Shown here: positions 33,621 to 45,520 of the stretch, one piece after another | How positions within the stretch are numbered: the stretch's first letter is position 1 | Layout of the letters: each line of letters starts with the position of its first letter | Assembly (NCBI GenBank): GCA_025602915.1 | Contig: JAHLJZ010000002.1 | Location: 434,001-498,000 of the forward strand | DNA length: 64,000 bases | Direction of reading: 5' to 3' | Source of the DNA: Paraphysoderma sedebokerense | Lineage: Eukaryota > Blastocladiomycota > Physodermatomycetes > Physodermatales > Physodermataceae | Notes under the pieces: model-generated | Told to the model about the DNA's origin: nothing | Database searches by the model: none | The model's input: the letters and a program-made list of their open reading frames with translations, nothing else | Position numbers and translations under genes: made by a program

Positions 33621-34340
33621 TTATCGCCTTAATTCAACTAGATTTGCACAGGCTACCTTAGCATTATTTCGACCAACTGAATGGAGTTGAATGCTTCTAG
33701 CACCCCAACCGAGACCACCAGTGTCCAACAATGTTGGGTCAACATAATCCACTATCTGACCATTCAAATTGGCATTCAATGGTCCCCATTTTCCACTCAT
33801 ATCACCAACTTCGTAGGAGTCGAGCCTGCCCATGACGGGATCTGATAACAAAATTTTAGGGAGATAATTGAGTCAAAAAAATTCAATGAAATATAAGGGA
33901 AGCAAGTACTTACTGTAAACTCCATTTACATTTCGTCTGGTTGGATCCCAATGAGCAACTTCAGTGCTCACGCATAATGGATCTGTGACTTCTCGAACAT
34001 GTAGATGCCATCTGAATGTGTCGCCAGCTGGGATTGAACGCTGTTCAATTCGAACTCTTGGTGGGTTTGCCACAAAATCGTATATGAAAGTAACATCAAT
34101 TTGTGCGGTCGCATTTTGAAGACGCACACCATATCTTCTTCCTCTGGGGTTAGGACCTTGTGGGTTTGGCAACTGTGGGTTTGGCAACTGTGGGTTTGGT
34201 AATTGTGGGTTTGGAAATTGCGGGTTTGGAAATTGCGGGTTTGGCTGCAATTGTGGATTCGGAAGAGAACTTGCCGGTATAATGATGTTGGATACCAATG
34301 CTAGGAGTAATACGAATTGACGTAACATTGCAGTTGCCAA
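33621..34340 (-). CDS. Secreted Cu-only superoxide dismutase with PNPQ repeats, paralogue 2
   Basis: Exons 34340-33914 and 33841-33621 give 215 residues. The signal peptide (FVLLLALVSNIIIPASSLP) is followed by a short tandem array of five-residue repeats of PNPQL/PNPQF type, encoded by near-identical 15-bp units at about 34150-34255. The SOD domain has WHLHVREV, EVAHWDP, SYEVGDMSGKWG and SIQLHSVG: four candidate copper His residues, no zinc His pair, and the Glu-Asp pair in EVGD of Cu-only enzymes. Cys in PLCVS and VACANL could form the usual disulfide. The domain is highly like that of paralogue 1; the linkers differ mostly in length. Confidence 0.87.
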
Positions 34341-34929
34341 ATGTTCCTTATCGATAGCGGCGATGGTATAAGTAAAGGTAGCAATTGGGTTAAAATTGAT
34401 GAAAAATGAGTCAATGCTGTCCGTGAAGATAAGGGCGATGCTAAAGATCTATAAGGGATTTCGGGCTAACTTTCAAGAGGGCTTTCTTCCACGAGCACTG
34501 CATGCCAATGCCTTACGGCTTTAATAGGTATTCATATGCGGACGCCTATGCGGCTCCATCACAGTCCATTGAATGCATACGTCGCAAGTTAATCAGCAGA
34601 CAGATAAGCCGTAAGATTGGGTAACACGAATCCGCGAAACGCTGCGGCTTGCACTCCGATAAGTCGTACATTATTAGCATTCGGCCTCTGCCGATTAACC
34701 GAGAGGCAAGGTCATCACTGATATGTGGCTTTTCCGTGTCTTTAAGAGGCAATTTAATGTAGCAAAACATCTATCTTTGTAATTGGAAAATAGACACGTT
34801 TTAGGACTAAAACTGTGGCTAACCTTCAATTCCTATCTGTGCCAACAATTGCTTAAATTCTGTTTCAATATTGTTTCAATAATGATAGTTTATTCGTGAA
34901 TAAGCACAGTACGATATTTTATGTTCAAT
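34341..34929. other. Intergenic
   Basis: About 590 bp between SOD paralogue 2 (start) and the FGD-like gene (stop), both on the minus strand. A 74-codon minus-strand frame at 34546-34770 has no support. Nothing else seen. Confidence 0.45.
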
Positions 34930-37448
34930 CTATTCGATCTGCCACCTCCACTCTTCCTCGTCCATTCCTTCTGCGCAAATAGACACATTATGCAAAATAT
35001 TCCAAGTTTCCGAATGCCTTAATCTCAGCACTGAGTCATCTACTGAATCTTTTGCCAACAGCGTCTGCTGAGCATCATTAGGTATCGTCGCTATATCTGG
35101 CGCAGACTCAATGGCGGGAAGTATCTCAAAGCAAGTGTCGCAACACCGAAAAGGTTTCACTCGCATAGAGGTATTTTCTGTTAACACTGAGAACGATTTA
35201 GTACTGCAAGATCCGCAAACAATGTTTCCGCAATATCGACAGTGATGCTAAAAAAATTTTTCATTAACACAATTAATATTCTCAAGCCATAATATGCGAG
35301 AAATCGTACTTTTCGCTTTAAAACTGAAAATTTTAGGCAACAGACGACGCAAGTATCTGAAGCCGAATCTGGAACCCATACAGGAGCAAGAAATTGCTTT
35401 ATCACTTTTTGAGAAGACGATTGCGAGATCCCTGTAGACATATTGGTGCGATTTAAAGTCCGAAACGAATCTGTTTGTTGGGCATATAAGTCAGTAGCTT
35501 TAAAAAGTTGAAAGCGCAGTTTGCCGTACCTTCCAAATTTGGGCTGTTATGTCTGATAGCAGAAATGGCTTTCCGAATGCTTTCCATCCATTCCCGCTTC
35601 TCGACTTCCGTATCTTATCACCATATGTTAAATTAAAAGAACGGCAGGACAATCAACATTTTTTTCCCAAACCTGTGAAAACTGCAAAACTCTTATCCCT
35701 AGAAATAATTTGGAACATATTTCGAATGGTGGCGGCATCCTCTGCATCCGCAACGTCACAATTTTGGAGATCAACTTTACGATGGAATAGGTATTTCTCC
35801 TGAGAAAGTAACATCGGACTGATATTGCATGCAAAAGAAATGGTTAAATAAAGAAACATCATTTTTAATTTTGAACGAACAACAGTTCTCACCTGACGTA
35901 CACCAGCATATCATTGAAAAGAAAGAATAGGCGTGGCTGGTTTCGTTTACGACAAACCTTGTTGATGTTACCCCTTTTGAGTAGCCTCCTAGTAGGGGTA
36001 ATGAGAGGCTATATGGTCATATGCCGTCAGATACATCTTGATTTCAAAATATACGAATCTTTCACTTACTTCGTTGAAACCCACGATTTTATTTTGTATA
36101 TCCAACATTTCAATGAACATCTCATGCTGACGGATTTGTTCATTGACAAACAGTGCGACTACAAAACAAAATAAGTTGATGCGGTTTTGAGAGTTAAAGT
36201 GTCACCAAACCGTACCATCGGCAATGATTTTCAATGCTGTATTAATATTTAAGTGGTCTGGATGTAATGGCGGTGTTTTCTTTAATAAATCCTACAAATC
36301 GAGTCCATATAGAAGATTAGGTTCGATGGTCCTTTGGGACGGAGGGTAATATAATACCTCTAATAGTAGCCGATATCTGGGAATTCGTTGAACAGGCATA
36401 ATGAGGTATGCCTGGAACGATAGACCTTTACAATCCGGTCTCGCTGATGCATCCTATTTGTATGTGAAATGGGTTAAGAGCTTTAAAGAGCAAACAGGAT
36501 GCAAATACCGACCCTTAAAAACTGATCGAACGTCGGACTTTTATTCATTTGGGCAGAGATAACTTGCAGCGCGGTGTTGAAATTCTTGCTATAGAAGGAA
36601 TAACTTCTCAGAAAGGGAGCCTACATAGTCAAGATTGTCATGTCGATAGAACCGTATCTCAAAGCCGTAATTTGTCTCGTCCGCCATACCATTCTAGTGA
36701 ATATATCTCCCACTTGAATGCACTCTGGGTCACTCGAAGCGAGTCTTTCCTCTAACTGCCTCAGAAATTCCTCATTCACATTCATTATATCCCAAATGTT
36801 AGAAAACATTGACTGAATGACATTCTTGGGAAGGATAGGATTATTGGTTTTCGCTGAATCAAGTAAGGGGTCAGCGAAAATTGTCAGGAGAGTCCGCAAA
36901 GATGTGACATAAGTCCGTTCAGTCGTGAGAATTTCATTGATTATTCGGTTGCGTTTATCCGTAAGGTTTGACGCTTTATCTTTTTCTTTCTCATTATTAA
37001 TGTCTGTAGAGCACTTGGGCTCGGGCACTGTAGTACTCGATTTCGATTCTTCCTCAGCAGGCGAAAACGTTGCTGCTGATACAGGATCCGAATTTCCGTT
37101 GTCACAGATGTCCATCGGCAGTTTATTAGTTATCCTTTTGGTCACGCGATGATTTTTTCGTCTTTTATTCCATAGAGACTCCGGACAAATAGGGAAGTCG
37201 AAAGATATCTGACTTTCGAGTATTTTCTTATCTGCAGACATGCGCGACTTGGCCAACGACAACGTTGACGAGGTGGTGCTTAATTCATCGTAATCCGTAT
37301 AATTACTATTTCCTGATGCAGTGCTATACTGAGATGATGGTCGAGAACCGTAAGTCGTCGGCGAATAACTGCTAACAGACGCAGGACGCGAGCAATTCTG
37401 CGATGAAGGTTTTGAAGTAGTAACGACGTTAGGTGTCTGAGTGGACAT
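34930..37448 (-). CDS. FGD-type Rho/Cdc42 GEF (DH-PH-FYVE)
   Basis: A guanine-nucleotide exchange factor, probably for Cdc42, recruited to phosphoinositide membranes. Exon 1 encodes a Ser/Thr-rich leader, then the DH domain from NRIINEILTTERTYVTSL through NVNEEFLRQLEERL and GDIFTRM. Following exons continue the DH domain: APFLRSYSFYSKNFNTAL, FQAYLIMPVQRIPRYRLLLE, DLLKKTPPLHPDHLNINTAL. The PH domain has RLLKRGNINKVCRKRNQPRL, FFLFNDMLVYV, EKYLFHRKVDLQN and EVEKREWMESIRKAI. The C-terminal FYVE finger has WVPDSASDTCVVC, then HHCRYCGNIVCGSCS across an intron, then PFRCCDTC, all zinc Cys in place. The domain order is that of FGD1-6. The stop is at 34930-34932. About nine exons. Confidence 0.92.
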
Positions 37449-38055
37449 AGCTTATCTATGATTACTAGAAACAAGTATATAGTTAATGCTTTTGATATGG
37501 GATGGATGCAATATTTCAGCGATAACGAGAGCTAATAATTATGTGTATTTAAGTGAGTGCGGATGTCTCGTCGCGAAAGATGGAAGACCAGAACGACAGT
37601 GGCAACGTGAATGAAGTGGAATCCTGCGAGACGGAGAGTGGTGGGTTTCGATTTCTCTCATGTAACGGCTATCGTCTTATTCGGATTCATATCTGAGTAG
37701 ATTTATTTGTGTATGTCATTTTTGCGACTTCCCTTGTACTGTTGCTCGATAATTACTTCTTAATAAATCTTTATCGTGCTAAGGTCCGGCATGTTTTGCG
37801 CAGACGATTGGGATTTGGAGCCAGAGTTCCGCTGCTACATGATTGTAATAGTTGTGCTTTATCTTATATTTATCAGCATGAGTTCTATTCATCGTGCTCA
37901 ATGTAGAATACAATGATTTTGAGGTATATCTGCTCATCTCGGCAGATTCATTAATCGAGTGTCGGCCTGTGGCTGATGGCAGTCAATGGCGTTCCTCTTC
38001 GAATCGGTCGGCATCTTTATCCCCGATTGACTATTGAGTGAATTTTATCTAAACG
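37449..38055. promoter_or_regulatory. Divergent promoter region, FGD-like GEF and PPIL2
   Basis: About 600 bp between two divergent starts. No gene or striking repeat is visible. Confidence 0.4.
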
Positions 38056-40452
38056 ATGGGGAAAGGAACAGGTAATGTCACTATTATAGTATTTAATGGC
38101 ATCCGGCTGCCGGCTAAATGGTGGATTTCTTCTCTCGACAGACAAGTTGTACATCACACATTCGGAATGGTCGAATCAATTCAGCGAGGGCGGAATGTCC
38201 TTTGGTGGGGCCAAATCCCACAAACCAAAATCCAAATTCAAAAGGCTTCCGTTTTCTTGCTGTGCTCTTTCTCTTCAACCGTTCGAGAATCCTGTGTGTA
38301 ACGAAACGGGCGTCGTTTTCGACCTAATCAACATCATACCTTGGCTCAAGAAGTACAAAAATGTTGATCCCGTCACAGGAGGCAAGTTAGAGCCGAAGGA
38401 TCTAATACATTTAAAGTTTCACAAGAATAGTAAAGGGTCTTATCATTGGTAAGTCGTTTGAGATTGATTGAGGTACCCTGACTTTGTCGATTATGGTTTT
38501 GAGACCTCGACATAGGTAGCAAAAACACTATTTGGAGCCACTTTGCTTCATTTTTCATCTCTCAACAAATGTGTGTTAACATTGATATATATTCGCTCAT
38601 ATTTTAGCCCCGTTACATTCAAAGAATTCAATGAACATACGCACATCGTTGCCATTAAACCTTCGGGTAATGTTTACGCCTACGAAGCTGTGGAAAAGTT
38701 AAATATCGAGCCTAAGCATTGGAGGGATCTGTTGGACGAGTCGATTAGCTTTAAACGAAAAGATATCATAACAATTCAAGATCCAAAAAATCTTGAACAG
38801 CGAAACTTAGATAACTTCTGGTATATCAAAAATGACATGGACAAACCGGTGACTGAAGGTAAGGACAGCGTGCCTGAAGATTGTCAAGTTCAGGTGATTA
38901 ATTCATTTTCCTGACATCAGAGGAGAAGAAGGCAAGGCAAGACGTATCATACAAAATAAATGCATCGAGTTTAGCCTCCAAAGTTATGAAAGAATTGCAA
39001 TCATCTGGCCCGCTGACGGCGCTTCCGCAGTCTGGGTCGTCATCCGCTGAAACCAAGCAAGACGTAGTATCTATATTTCTTGACCTCTCATTTCTTCTTG
39101 CACTCCCTAAGTTCCTGTTTTCATTTTGTTACAATTAGGCATTATTCAAAGGAACCCATCATTATAGCACTGGTCAAATGGCTGCTTCGTTTACCTCCAC
39201 ATCACTGTCAGTTGAAACCAAATCGCAAGCAGCTGAAATGGACTCGGATGAATTTATGTATAAAGAGTTTCTGTCGTTTTTGAAAGAAGAGAAGCAAAAG
39301 GTTGGAAAGGGTAAAAAATCAACGGGGGTAGAAAAAGGAAAAGGATACGTAAGGTTAAAAACGAATTTAGGCGATTTGAATTTGGAATTGTTTTGTGATC
39401 AGGTGAATTGCTCCACTCTTTAACCTTGTCCTCTGCTACTAGGACAATTCTGACATTGAATTTATTGCTCAAGACACCACGGACTTGTCACAACTTTTTG
39501 ACGTTATGCAAATCTGGCTACTATAAAAATGTCACTTTTCATCGGCTCATCAAGAACTTCATGGTAATTTGAGTGTATCCTTCATATTTTGGGCGTATGC
39601 TGACATGACTATGCACTTTTTAGGTGCAAGGGGGCGATCCAACCGGAACAGGTCGCGGTGGTGAGTCCTGCTGGAAGAAGAACTTCCCAGACGAAATAAG
39701 GCAGAGTTTACGTCACGACAAACGGGGTCTAATGTCGATGGCCAATCGTGGAAGAGATACTAATGGGTCACAGTTGTACGATCATTTTTAACTAATCGTC
39801 TATTCTGTTTATTGCGATACTGACTCATTATGACATACATTTTTCGTCCGCGTCCTCATATCACTCCTGCACGAATGAAAATATATTCGCGGGATAAAGT
39901 TTTATCACCTTCAAGCCATGCCAACATCTGGACGGAAAACATACAATCTTCGGCAAACTTGTGGGTGGATTCGAAACTTTGGACAATATGGAGCGTTCTC
40001 CCGCGGATCCAGACACTGATAAACCGTTAAAAGAAATTAAAATATTGGAAACGGAAGTATTTGTAGATCCGTTTGAAGATTTTAGAGGACGATATGAGAG
40101 AAGGTTAAAAAGAGAAAGGGCGGAACAGCAAAAAAAGGACTCTGGAGTTGTAGAAATGAGCGTAAAGGAAAAAAGGGAGATGGAAGGAACCTGGCTGAAC
40201 CCACCCCCTGCGACGAAATTGACTGCTGTAAAAGGTAACGCATCTCAAGCAAGCGGAGGGGGAGTTGGAAAATATATCAGTGTGAAGGGAACATTGGGTG
40301 GTTTGTTTGGCGAAGGCGGTGGTGTGACCACTGGATCCAAAAGAAAGACGGCGGAAATTGAAGATGCGAACGAGATTGAAGAGCGACCGGTGAAAGGGAA
40401 GAGAGAGAATGTACCCAAAAAGGGAGGATTTGGTGACTTTAGTTCCTGGTGA
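38056..40452 (+). CDS. PPIL2: U-box cyclophilin PPIL2 (Cyp60)
   Basis: A nuclear peptidyl-prolyl isomerase with a U-box, associated with spliceosomes. Eight exons (38056-38071, 38142-38448, 38608-38858, 38921-39063, 39139-39402, 39474-39563, 39624-39775, 39900-40452) join in phase to give 591 residues. Seen: the start [15 protein letters not shown], a U-box with [18 protein letters not shown] and [13 protein letters not shown], then [26 protein letters not shown], and the cyclophilin domain from [19 protein letters not shown] through [51 protein letters not shown]. The tail ends GFGDFSSW exactly as in animal and plant homologues. Its stop is only 200 bp before kinase A. Confidence 0.95.
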
Positions 40453-40651
40453 AGCAACTTCACATCAATAAAATTTTCTTTGGCCCGATTGAGATTGAAG
40501 AAAAACGCGTCTCCTTTACTGCATATCATCAAGAAGGAAGGATTCGCAATCTCATCGCTCGATTTTGTTTCCTCCCGAATTTCCCCTCATCTAATCCACT
40601 GATAGTCGCTCTCATTCTCTCTATCACACCCCCAAAAAACTCTTCTAAAGG

Positions 40652-43600
40652 ATGGGGAAATACAAGGTTCATATACCCCCCGTCGTCGGCGTGGTTACTT
40701 CCGAGTACTTCAAAAGCTGGGGCAAGGTGCCTTCGGTTGTGTCCATTTTAAAACGATTCCCGGTGATATGTGTGTCGCCTTGAAGTTTGAATTGAAAAGA
40801 GACGATAGACAAAGCACCCTATTCAGAGAGAAGGAAATCTATACATTGCTCTTAGGAATCCGTACGTTGTTCCTTCATCTCCTCCCTTTCAACGATCAAC
40901 ATCGAGCTTACTTCGCGTTTAGCTGGTGTCCCCGAAGCTTTCAGCGTTGAAGAGCTTTGGAATGTTGATGTTCTTCCATTGCAATATATTGGCCCCAGTC
41001 TTGCTACTGTCGCTAGTGTCAGACGCTTCACCGTGGAAGAGGTGTGTCACATCGGTGCGGTAACTAGTAAGTCAATTCTTCCCTGTGACTTCTCTTCCAT
41101 CTTTTCTGTACTTAAACAAACTCGCAAAAGTGGGAACGCTATCGCAGGTTCACTCTGCCGGTGTCTTGCATCGGGATATCAAACCTGCTAACATTCTATG
41201 GTGTCCGAGAACCAGAAGTTTTTATCTCGCCGACTGGGGTGGTGCTTGTCAGTTTGATTCAACTGATCGATGCAAAATGGCGGGCACGCTACTATACATG
41301 AGCCGTAGCACTCATCTAAACCTGCGTATGTATCCACTTAGATTCAATCAATTCACTAATACTCTAAGTGCATATGTCCCCGAGGTGTAACTTGAGTTCA
41401 ATCGTTTCATATTTCAGACTCCACCATGGACGACGACATCGAATGTTGGTTTTACACAATCTTCCAATTAGCTACATTTTGGCTACCATGGGAGGACTTA
41501 ATGGAAGAAGACTTTAGCTCTGCTGAACTTAAAAATGCTATCTTTAAGCGTAAAGTTGACTTTTGGAATAACGAAGAATTCTCTAAAGTACTGCCTGGTA
41601 AGTACTACTTTCGATTGAACCAGAGACAACCTACTATGATTCTGATATCGTCAGTTCAATTACAGCTCCTCTGAATGAAATATTCAAAGAATACAATCAT
41701 TGGCAGAAGCATGCCGATCCTTGCAAGGCTACGCCGTTCAACTATGACAGAGTCATCAAAATCCTCGAGGAATCCGCTTCAAAGAATCCTGTGGATTTCT
41801 CTGCTGCCGCGATCGACACAAACTTTACTACTGATCAATTTATCAGAACCCTCGTAAGTACTTATTGTATATCCAAGCTGTACTTTCACACCATTAATTT
41901 CACTTAAATCATTAGGTATTCGATGATCATCGCTCGTTGGATGAAGATACCATCGAACTATATGAAGCTAACCCAGACAATGCCGCACAACTTGAACAAA
42001 GATTGAAGACTTTAAATGAATCAACTGTACGGCTCGAAAAGCAATTCATGGAAAAAGCGCACCCTAACGCACATCCAACTAACACACTTCCCGGATCCAT
42101 TGAACTCGAGAGTCCTTCATTGACTCCCTCCGATGCCTGCGTTTTGCCTTCATGTGAAGCAGGTGGGGTTAACACAAACAACTCTTTGAACTTCGTTTTG
42201 TCACGGCTGGCTGCTTGCGTTGCAGAATCGTCTCCGAAACAAACACAGATTGACGCTGATGCAATTGTAAAGGAAGATATTTCGGCCATCATACCTCTTG
42301 CCAAACCTTTCATTCCTCAGATGGATGCTCGTATGGAGTTAAGAAGCTCCATTTTCGCTCAGGTTCGTTATGTCCAGTCCTTTCGCCTTCTCCTTGGAAA
42401 TTGTTTGGATAGTCTAATCAACTGTTGTTGAACTTATTTGGGAAACAGCCTCTCTTTCAATGGATCCGTTCGGCTTCTATCGAGGCAGAGGTAAGCCAAT
42501 CCATGTTGACCGTCATGAATGAACTGTGACCTAACGTTGCGTTGAATAGTTTTTAAATGCGATAACTATGAATTGCGTCTTTACTGATGTAGTTCACATG
42601 TTGAGAATCGTCTCGGTATGTGACGGTCTTCGGGGAAACGCGCGAAATGATTCGCCAATGGTCCCCCGAATTCGTTTCTGTTATAATTGATCGCTTCAGA
42701 CTTCTGAGTTTAACCACCCCTACTTGCTTAGTTCCCCAAAAGTAGAGCGCAGAATGCTGTGTTCCGATTAGCTCATTCATACGGTGTTTTTAAGGTTGAA
42801 GTGTTTTGGGTTCAGGTTTGTCCGTTGTTCGTAGAGGGCATTCAGAGACGTTCCATGAACAGGATTTGCTTTACTTAGAGTAAGTCTGCGAAGAGCTATT
42901 CAGCCCCAAGTGCTCAGAAGGTGTCTGAAGAAGCAACAAATGCTATCGCACACGCTATTGAAAACGCACCGGTAAGAATTCATTCGGTTTCGCAGATAGT
43001 TGGTCATAAGGTTTAAAGTGGTATTACCTAGGCTTTGAATGCTGCCATTTCTTCAGCCTCCCGCATCTTGCGCAATATCGAAACGCAAATTCGCCCTAGC
43101 GCTCCTCGTGCTAATCGAGATATCCATAATTTATTTATTGGTTTACCCTTAATTAATCGAGCCGATGTGTGCGGTCATTCTCAATCTGCCCGAGTTGAAT
43201 TATTATTGAAAAGGGCTTTCGACTTCGAGTCCTGCTTGCAACGCAATCGTGTTCTTAGACAGGTACAAATTGGTCCCGCTTTACTGCAATGGTGACCTTA
43301 TTTAACATCATTATCTGGTGTTCTATTTTACTTAGAGTGTTACGGAATGGTTGCGCACAGTTATTACGGATCACCATGTACGGGTCTCCCATGCTCTCTG
43401 GCGTTAGCTGAAATAACTGATCCTAACATTCATTTGCGACTGTAGGTATCGCAAGTAATTGACGGCGCAATTCTCGCTTCGAAAGATGTAAAGATCGTGA
43501 AGGTGCGTCTGCTTCAACAGCGTATTCAAGAAGACATCGGTACTAACCATGTACTTCATTAGATTCAGGAACTACCCAATCTTAATGAGATTCATAGAAT

Positions 43601-45159
43601 GACGACTGTTCATGGAACGGTGTCTTTGGTCTTAAAATTGAACAAGGTAATCTCGTTTCCAAAATCATTAAATTACATACCATGGTTGGGAGTACCACTG
43701 ACATGTTACTTTTACGCTTAGAAGAAGCGATGTAACCTTGCGCGTATTCACCGCAATGAGAAAGTACTTTGCGAATCGGAATTGTCCAGAGAATTGAGTG
43801 ACAGTTGCACATTTTCTTCGAAACTGATCGAACCAACCTTTGAAGCAAAGGCGATTGTTGACCCCCTCGCGGGAAATACTTTCCTATTAACAAATGATAA
43901 CTCAATTTCCACATCATCTGCGCTCACGAATCTTTTCGATCTTGCGAAATCCTCGGGATCTTCTTCCTGTGAAGAAATTTTAGTTGAAACCAAACCTTCT
44001 TTTGAATACATCCTGCCCCGCCTAGCTGCCTGCGCAGCGGAACTCTCGCTGATTGAGGTCAAGGATAATCCTTGCGCGCATGAAAAGTCGAACGAAGCTA
44101 TTTGCTTGCCTCCTATTGACCCCGGTTTCTCCCAAAGCGATAGCTATCTGGTGTTGAGAAAGACTGTGTTCACTCAGGTTCGGTATTGTTTAAGCTGACT
44201 TACCTTAATGACTTTTATAAAGCTTTCACTCAAATATGTTTATCGGATAATCTAACTCGCTTGCGTTCCTAATTGAAATAGTTCATATTCGAATGGCTCA
44301 ACTTCGCTTTTGTTGACGCACAGGTAAACCGACGATTTCCATTGCTTTTCTGTTGTAGAGCTTGATCTAACAGATTCATGGTTTAGTTAATTGGGCAATC
44401 TTATAAGAACCCCAGATATTTGGACCCCATTTACATGCCGGTATGTAAAGCCTCTTTCTCGGGAATAACGCGCGAACTGATTCGTCCCGGATCGGTTCTG
44501 TTATAATTGTTCGACTCTGAAATGACCAATTGTTTTTTAATTTTCTCCTAAAAAGAGCGCCAAATACTTGTTTTCTAATGTAAAACATACTTATGGTATT
44601 GTTGGGTTTGCCATAATTTGGCCTCAGGTTCGTTTTCAACATCATTTTCAAATATTGGACCAAACGACTGAGCAACGGTTTAGTTTTATTACTACGATGA
44701 TAATACCGAAAGTTCTGCTCAAAAAGCTCTCACGGGCTGCCCATCCAACGACGAGAACGCTCTGCCAACTTCGGATGGCATTGATCCTCCTGTGTATGTA
44801 TAATCCGTTCATTGTTCATCGTTGACCTTTGTCAAAGCCGAACCTAGCGCTAACAAATCATACACATTTATGTTGAATTCATCAGAGCGTCACCCTCTAC
44901 TTGCTCTTTCACAACTGAGAGTTTGCATTCGAGAAGAAGCTGGGATAGCGGTTATGATAGTCAACGAGCTACCCCTCCCCGACAACTGAAAATAGGGGAA
45001 GCTGGAAGAATAGATTCTGAATACAGCAGCGCCGAAAGTCACATCAATATCGAAGGCTTGAACTCAGAAAAGAAGGAGAAGAAGAAATTTCCGAAAATTA
45101 GGCTACCCACATTTGGAAAAGTATCAAAGAAGATTCAAAATTTCTTTGGCAAGTTTTAA
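40652..45159 (+). CDS. CK1-like protein kinase A with internally duplicated C-terminal region
   Basis: A CK1-like Ser/Thr kinase of about 950 residues, 16-17 exons. Exons after the first: 40923-41066, 41131-41325, 41418-41597, 41666-41853, 41916-42362, 42449-42490, 42550-42615, 42879-42971, 43032-43262, 43336-43377, 43446-43502, 43563-43646, 43722-44177, 44282-44323, 44684-44793, 44886-45159; all join in phase. Seen: GQGAFG, VALK, a complete HRDIKPANIL loop, ADWG for DFG, and DDDIECWFYT. The C-terminal part contains two versions of one module (LSRLAACVAE..IFAQ and LPRLAACAAE..VFTQ, each followed by a FQWIRSA/FEWLNFA exon). Kinase B has one, so A is longer by a duplication plus about 170 helical residues. 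The tail ends KVSKKIQNFFGKF. The start has the same frame problem as kinase B. Confidence 0.82.
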
Positions 45160-45231
45160 ACTCGCGATATAAAGTATCATGCGTTTATGTTTTCTGTTAT
45201 TAAGATAGTGTTAATTGCGTGGGCAATTGGT

Positions 45232-45520
45232 GTTGTAAATTTTGTAAACCCTGTGTTAGAAGATGACAACCAGGATGATATTAGTTATTTAATTGTACAA
45301 TGTAATACCCTGTGTTTTTAGAGAACATTCAGGATGATATTTAGCTATTCATTATAAATTTTGTAATACCCTGTGTTCTGTACAAGAACATTCAGGATGA
45401 TATTTAAAAGTGTAGAATAAATTTGTATAAGATTCTGTGCTCTCAGAGAGCATTCAGGATAACATTGATTATTATTATAAACTTTGTGATACCCTGTGTT
45501 CTTAGAGGACATTCAGCCAT
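45232..45520. repeat. Hairpin-bearing ~60-bp tandem repeats, five units
   Basis: Five units start about every 60 bp. Each reads roughly TTTGTAATACCCTGTGTTCT, a short loop, AGAACATTCAGGATGATATT, then an AT-rich spacer. The inner inverted repeat would form a short hairpin in DNA or RNA. They begin about 75 bp after the stop of kinase A and match, in mirror orientation, the units at 544-660 and 1181-1350 beyond kinase B. The rest of 45160-45988 holds no gene. Confidence 0.8.

Noticed and set aside
41927-42313. 128-codon minus-strand open frame
   Set aside because: It lies fully antisense to a kinase A exon that is in phase with its neighbours and has a homologue in kinase B.
45232-45520. CRISPR-like array
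   Set aside because: Repeats are imperfect, spacers are similar AT-rich sequence and not unique, there are no cas genes, and the genome is eukaryotic.
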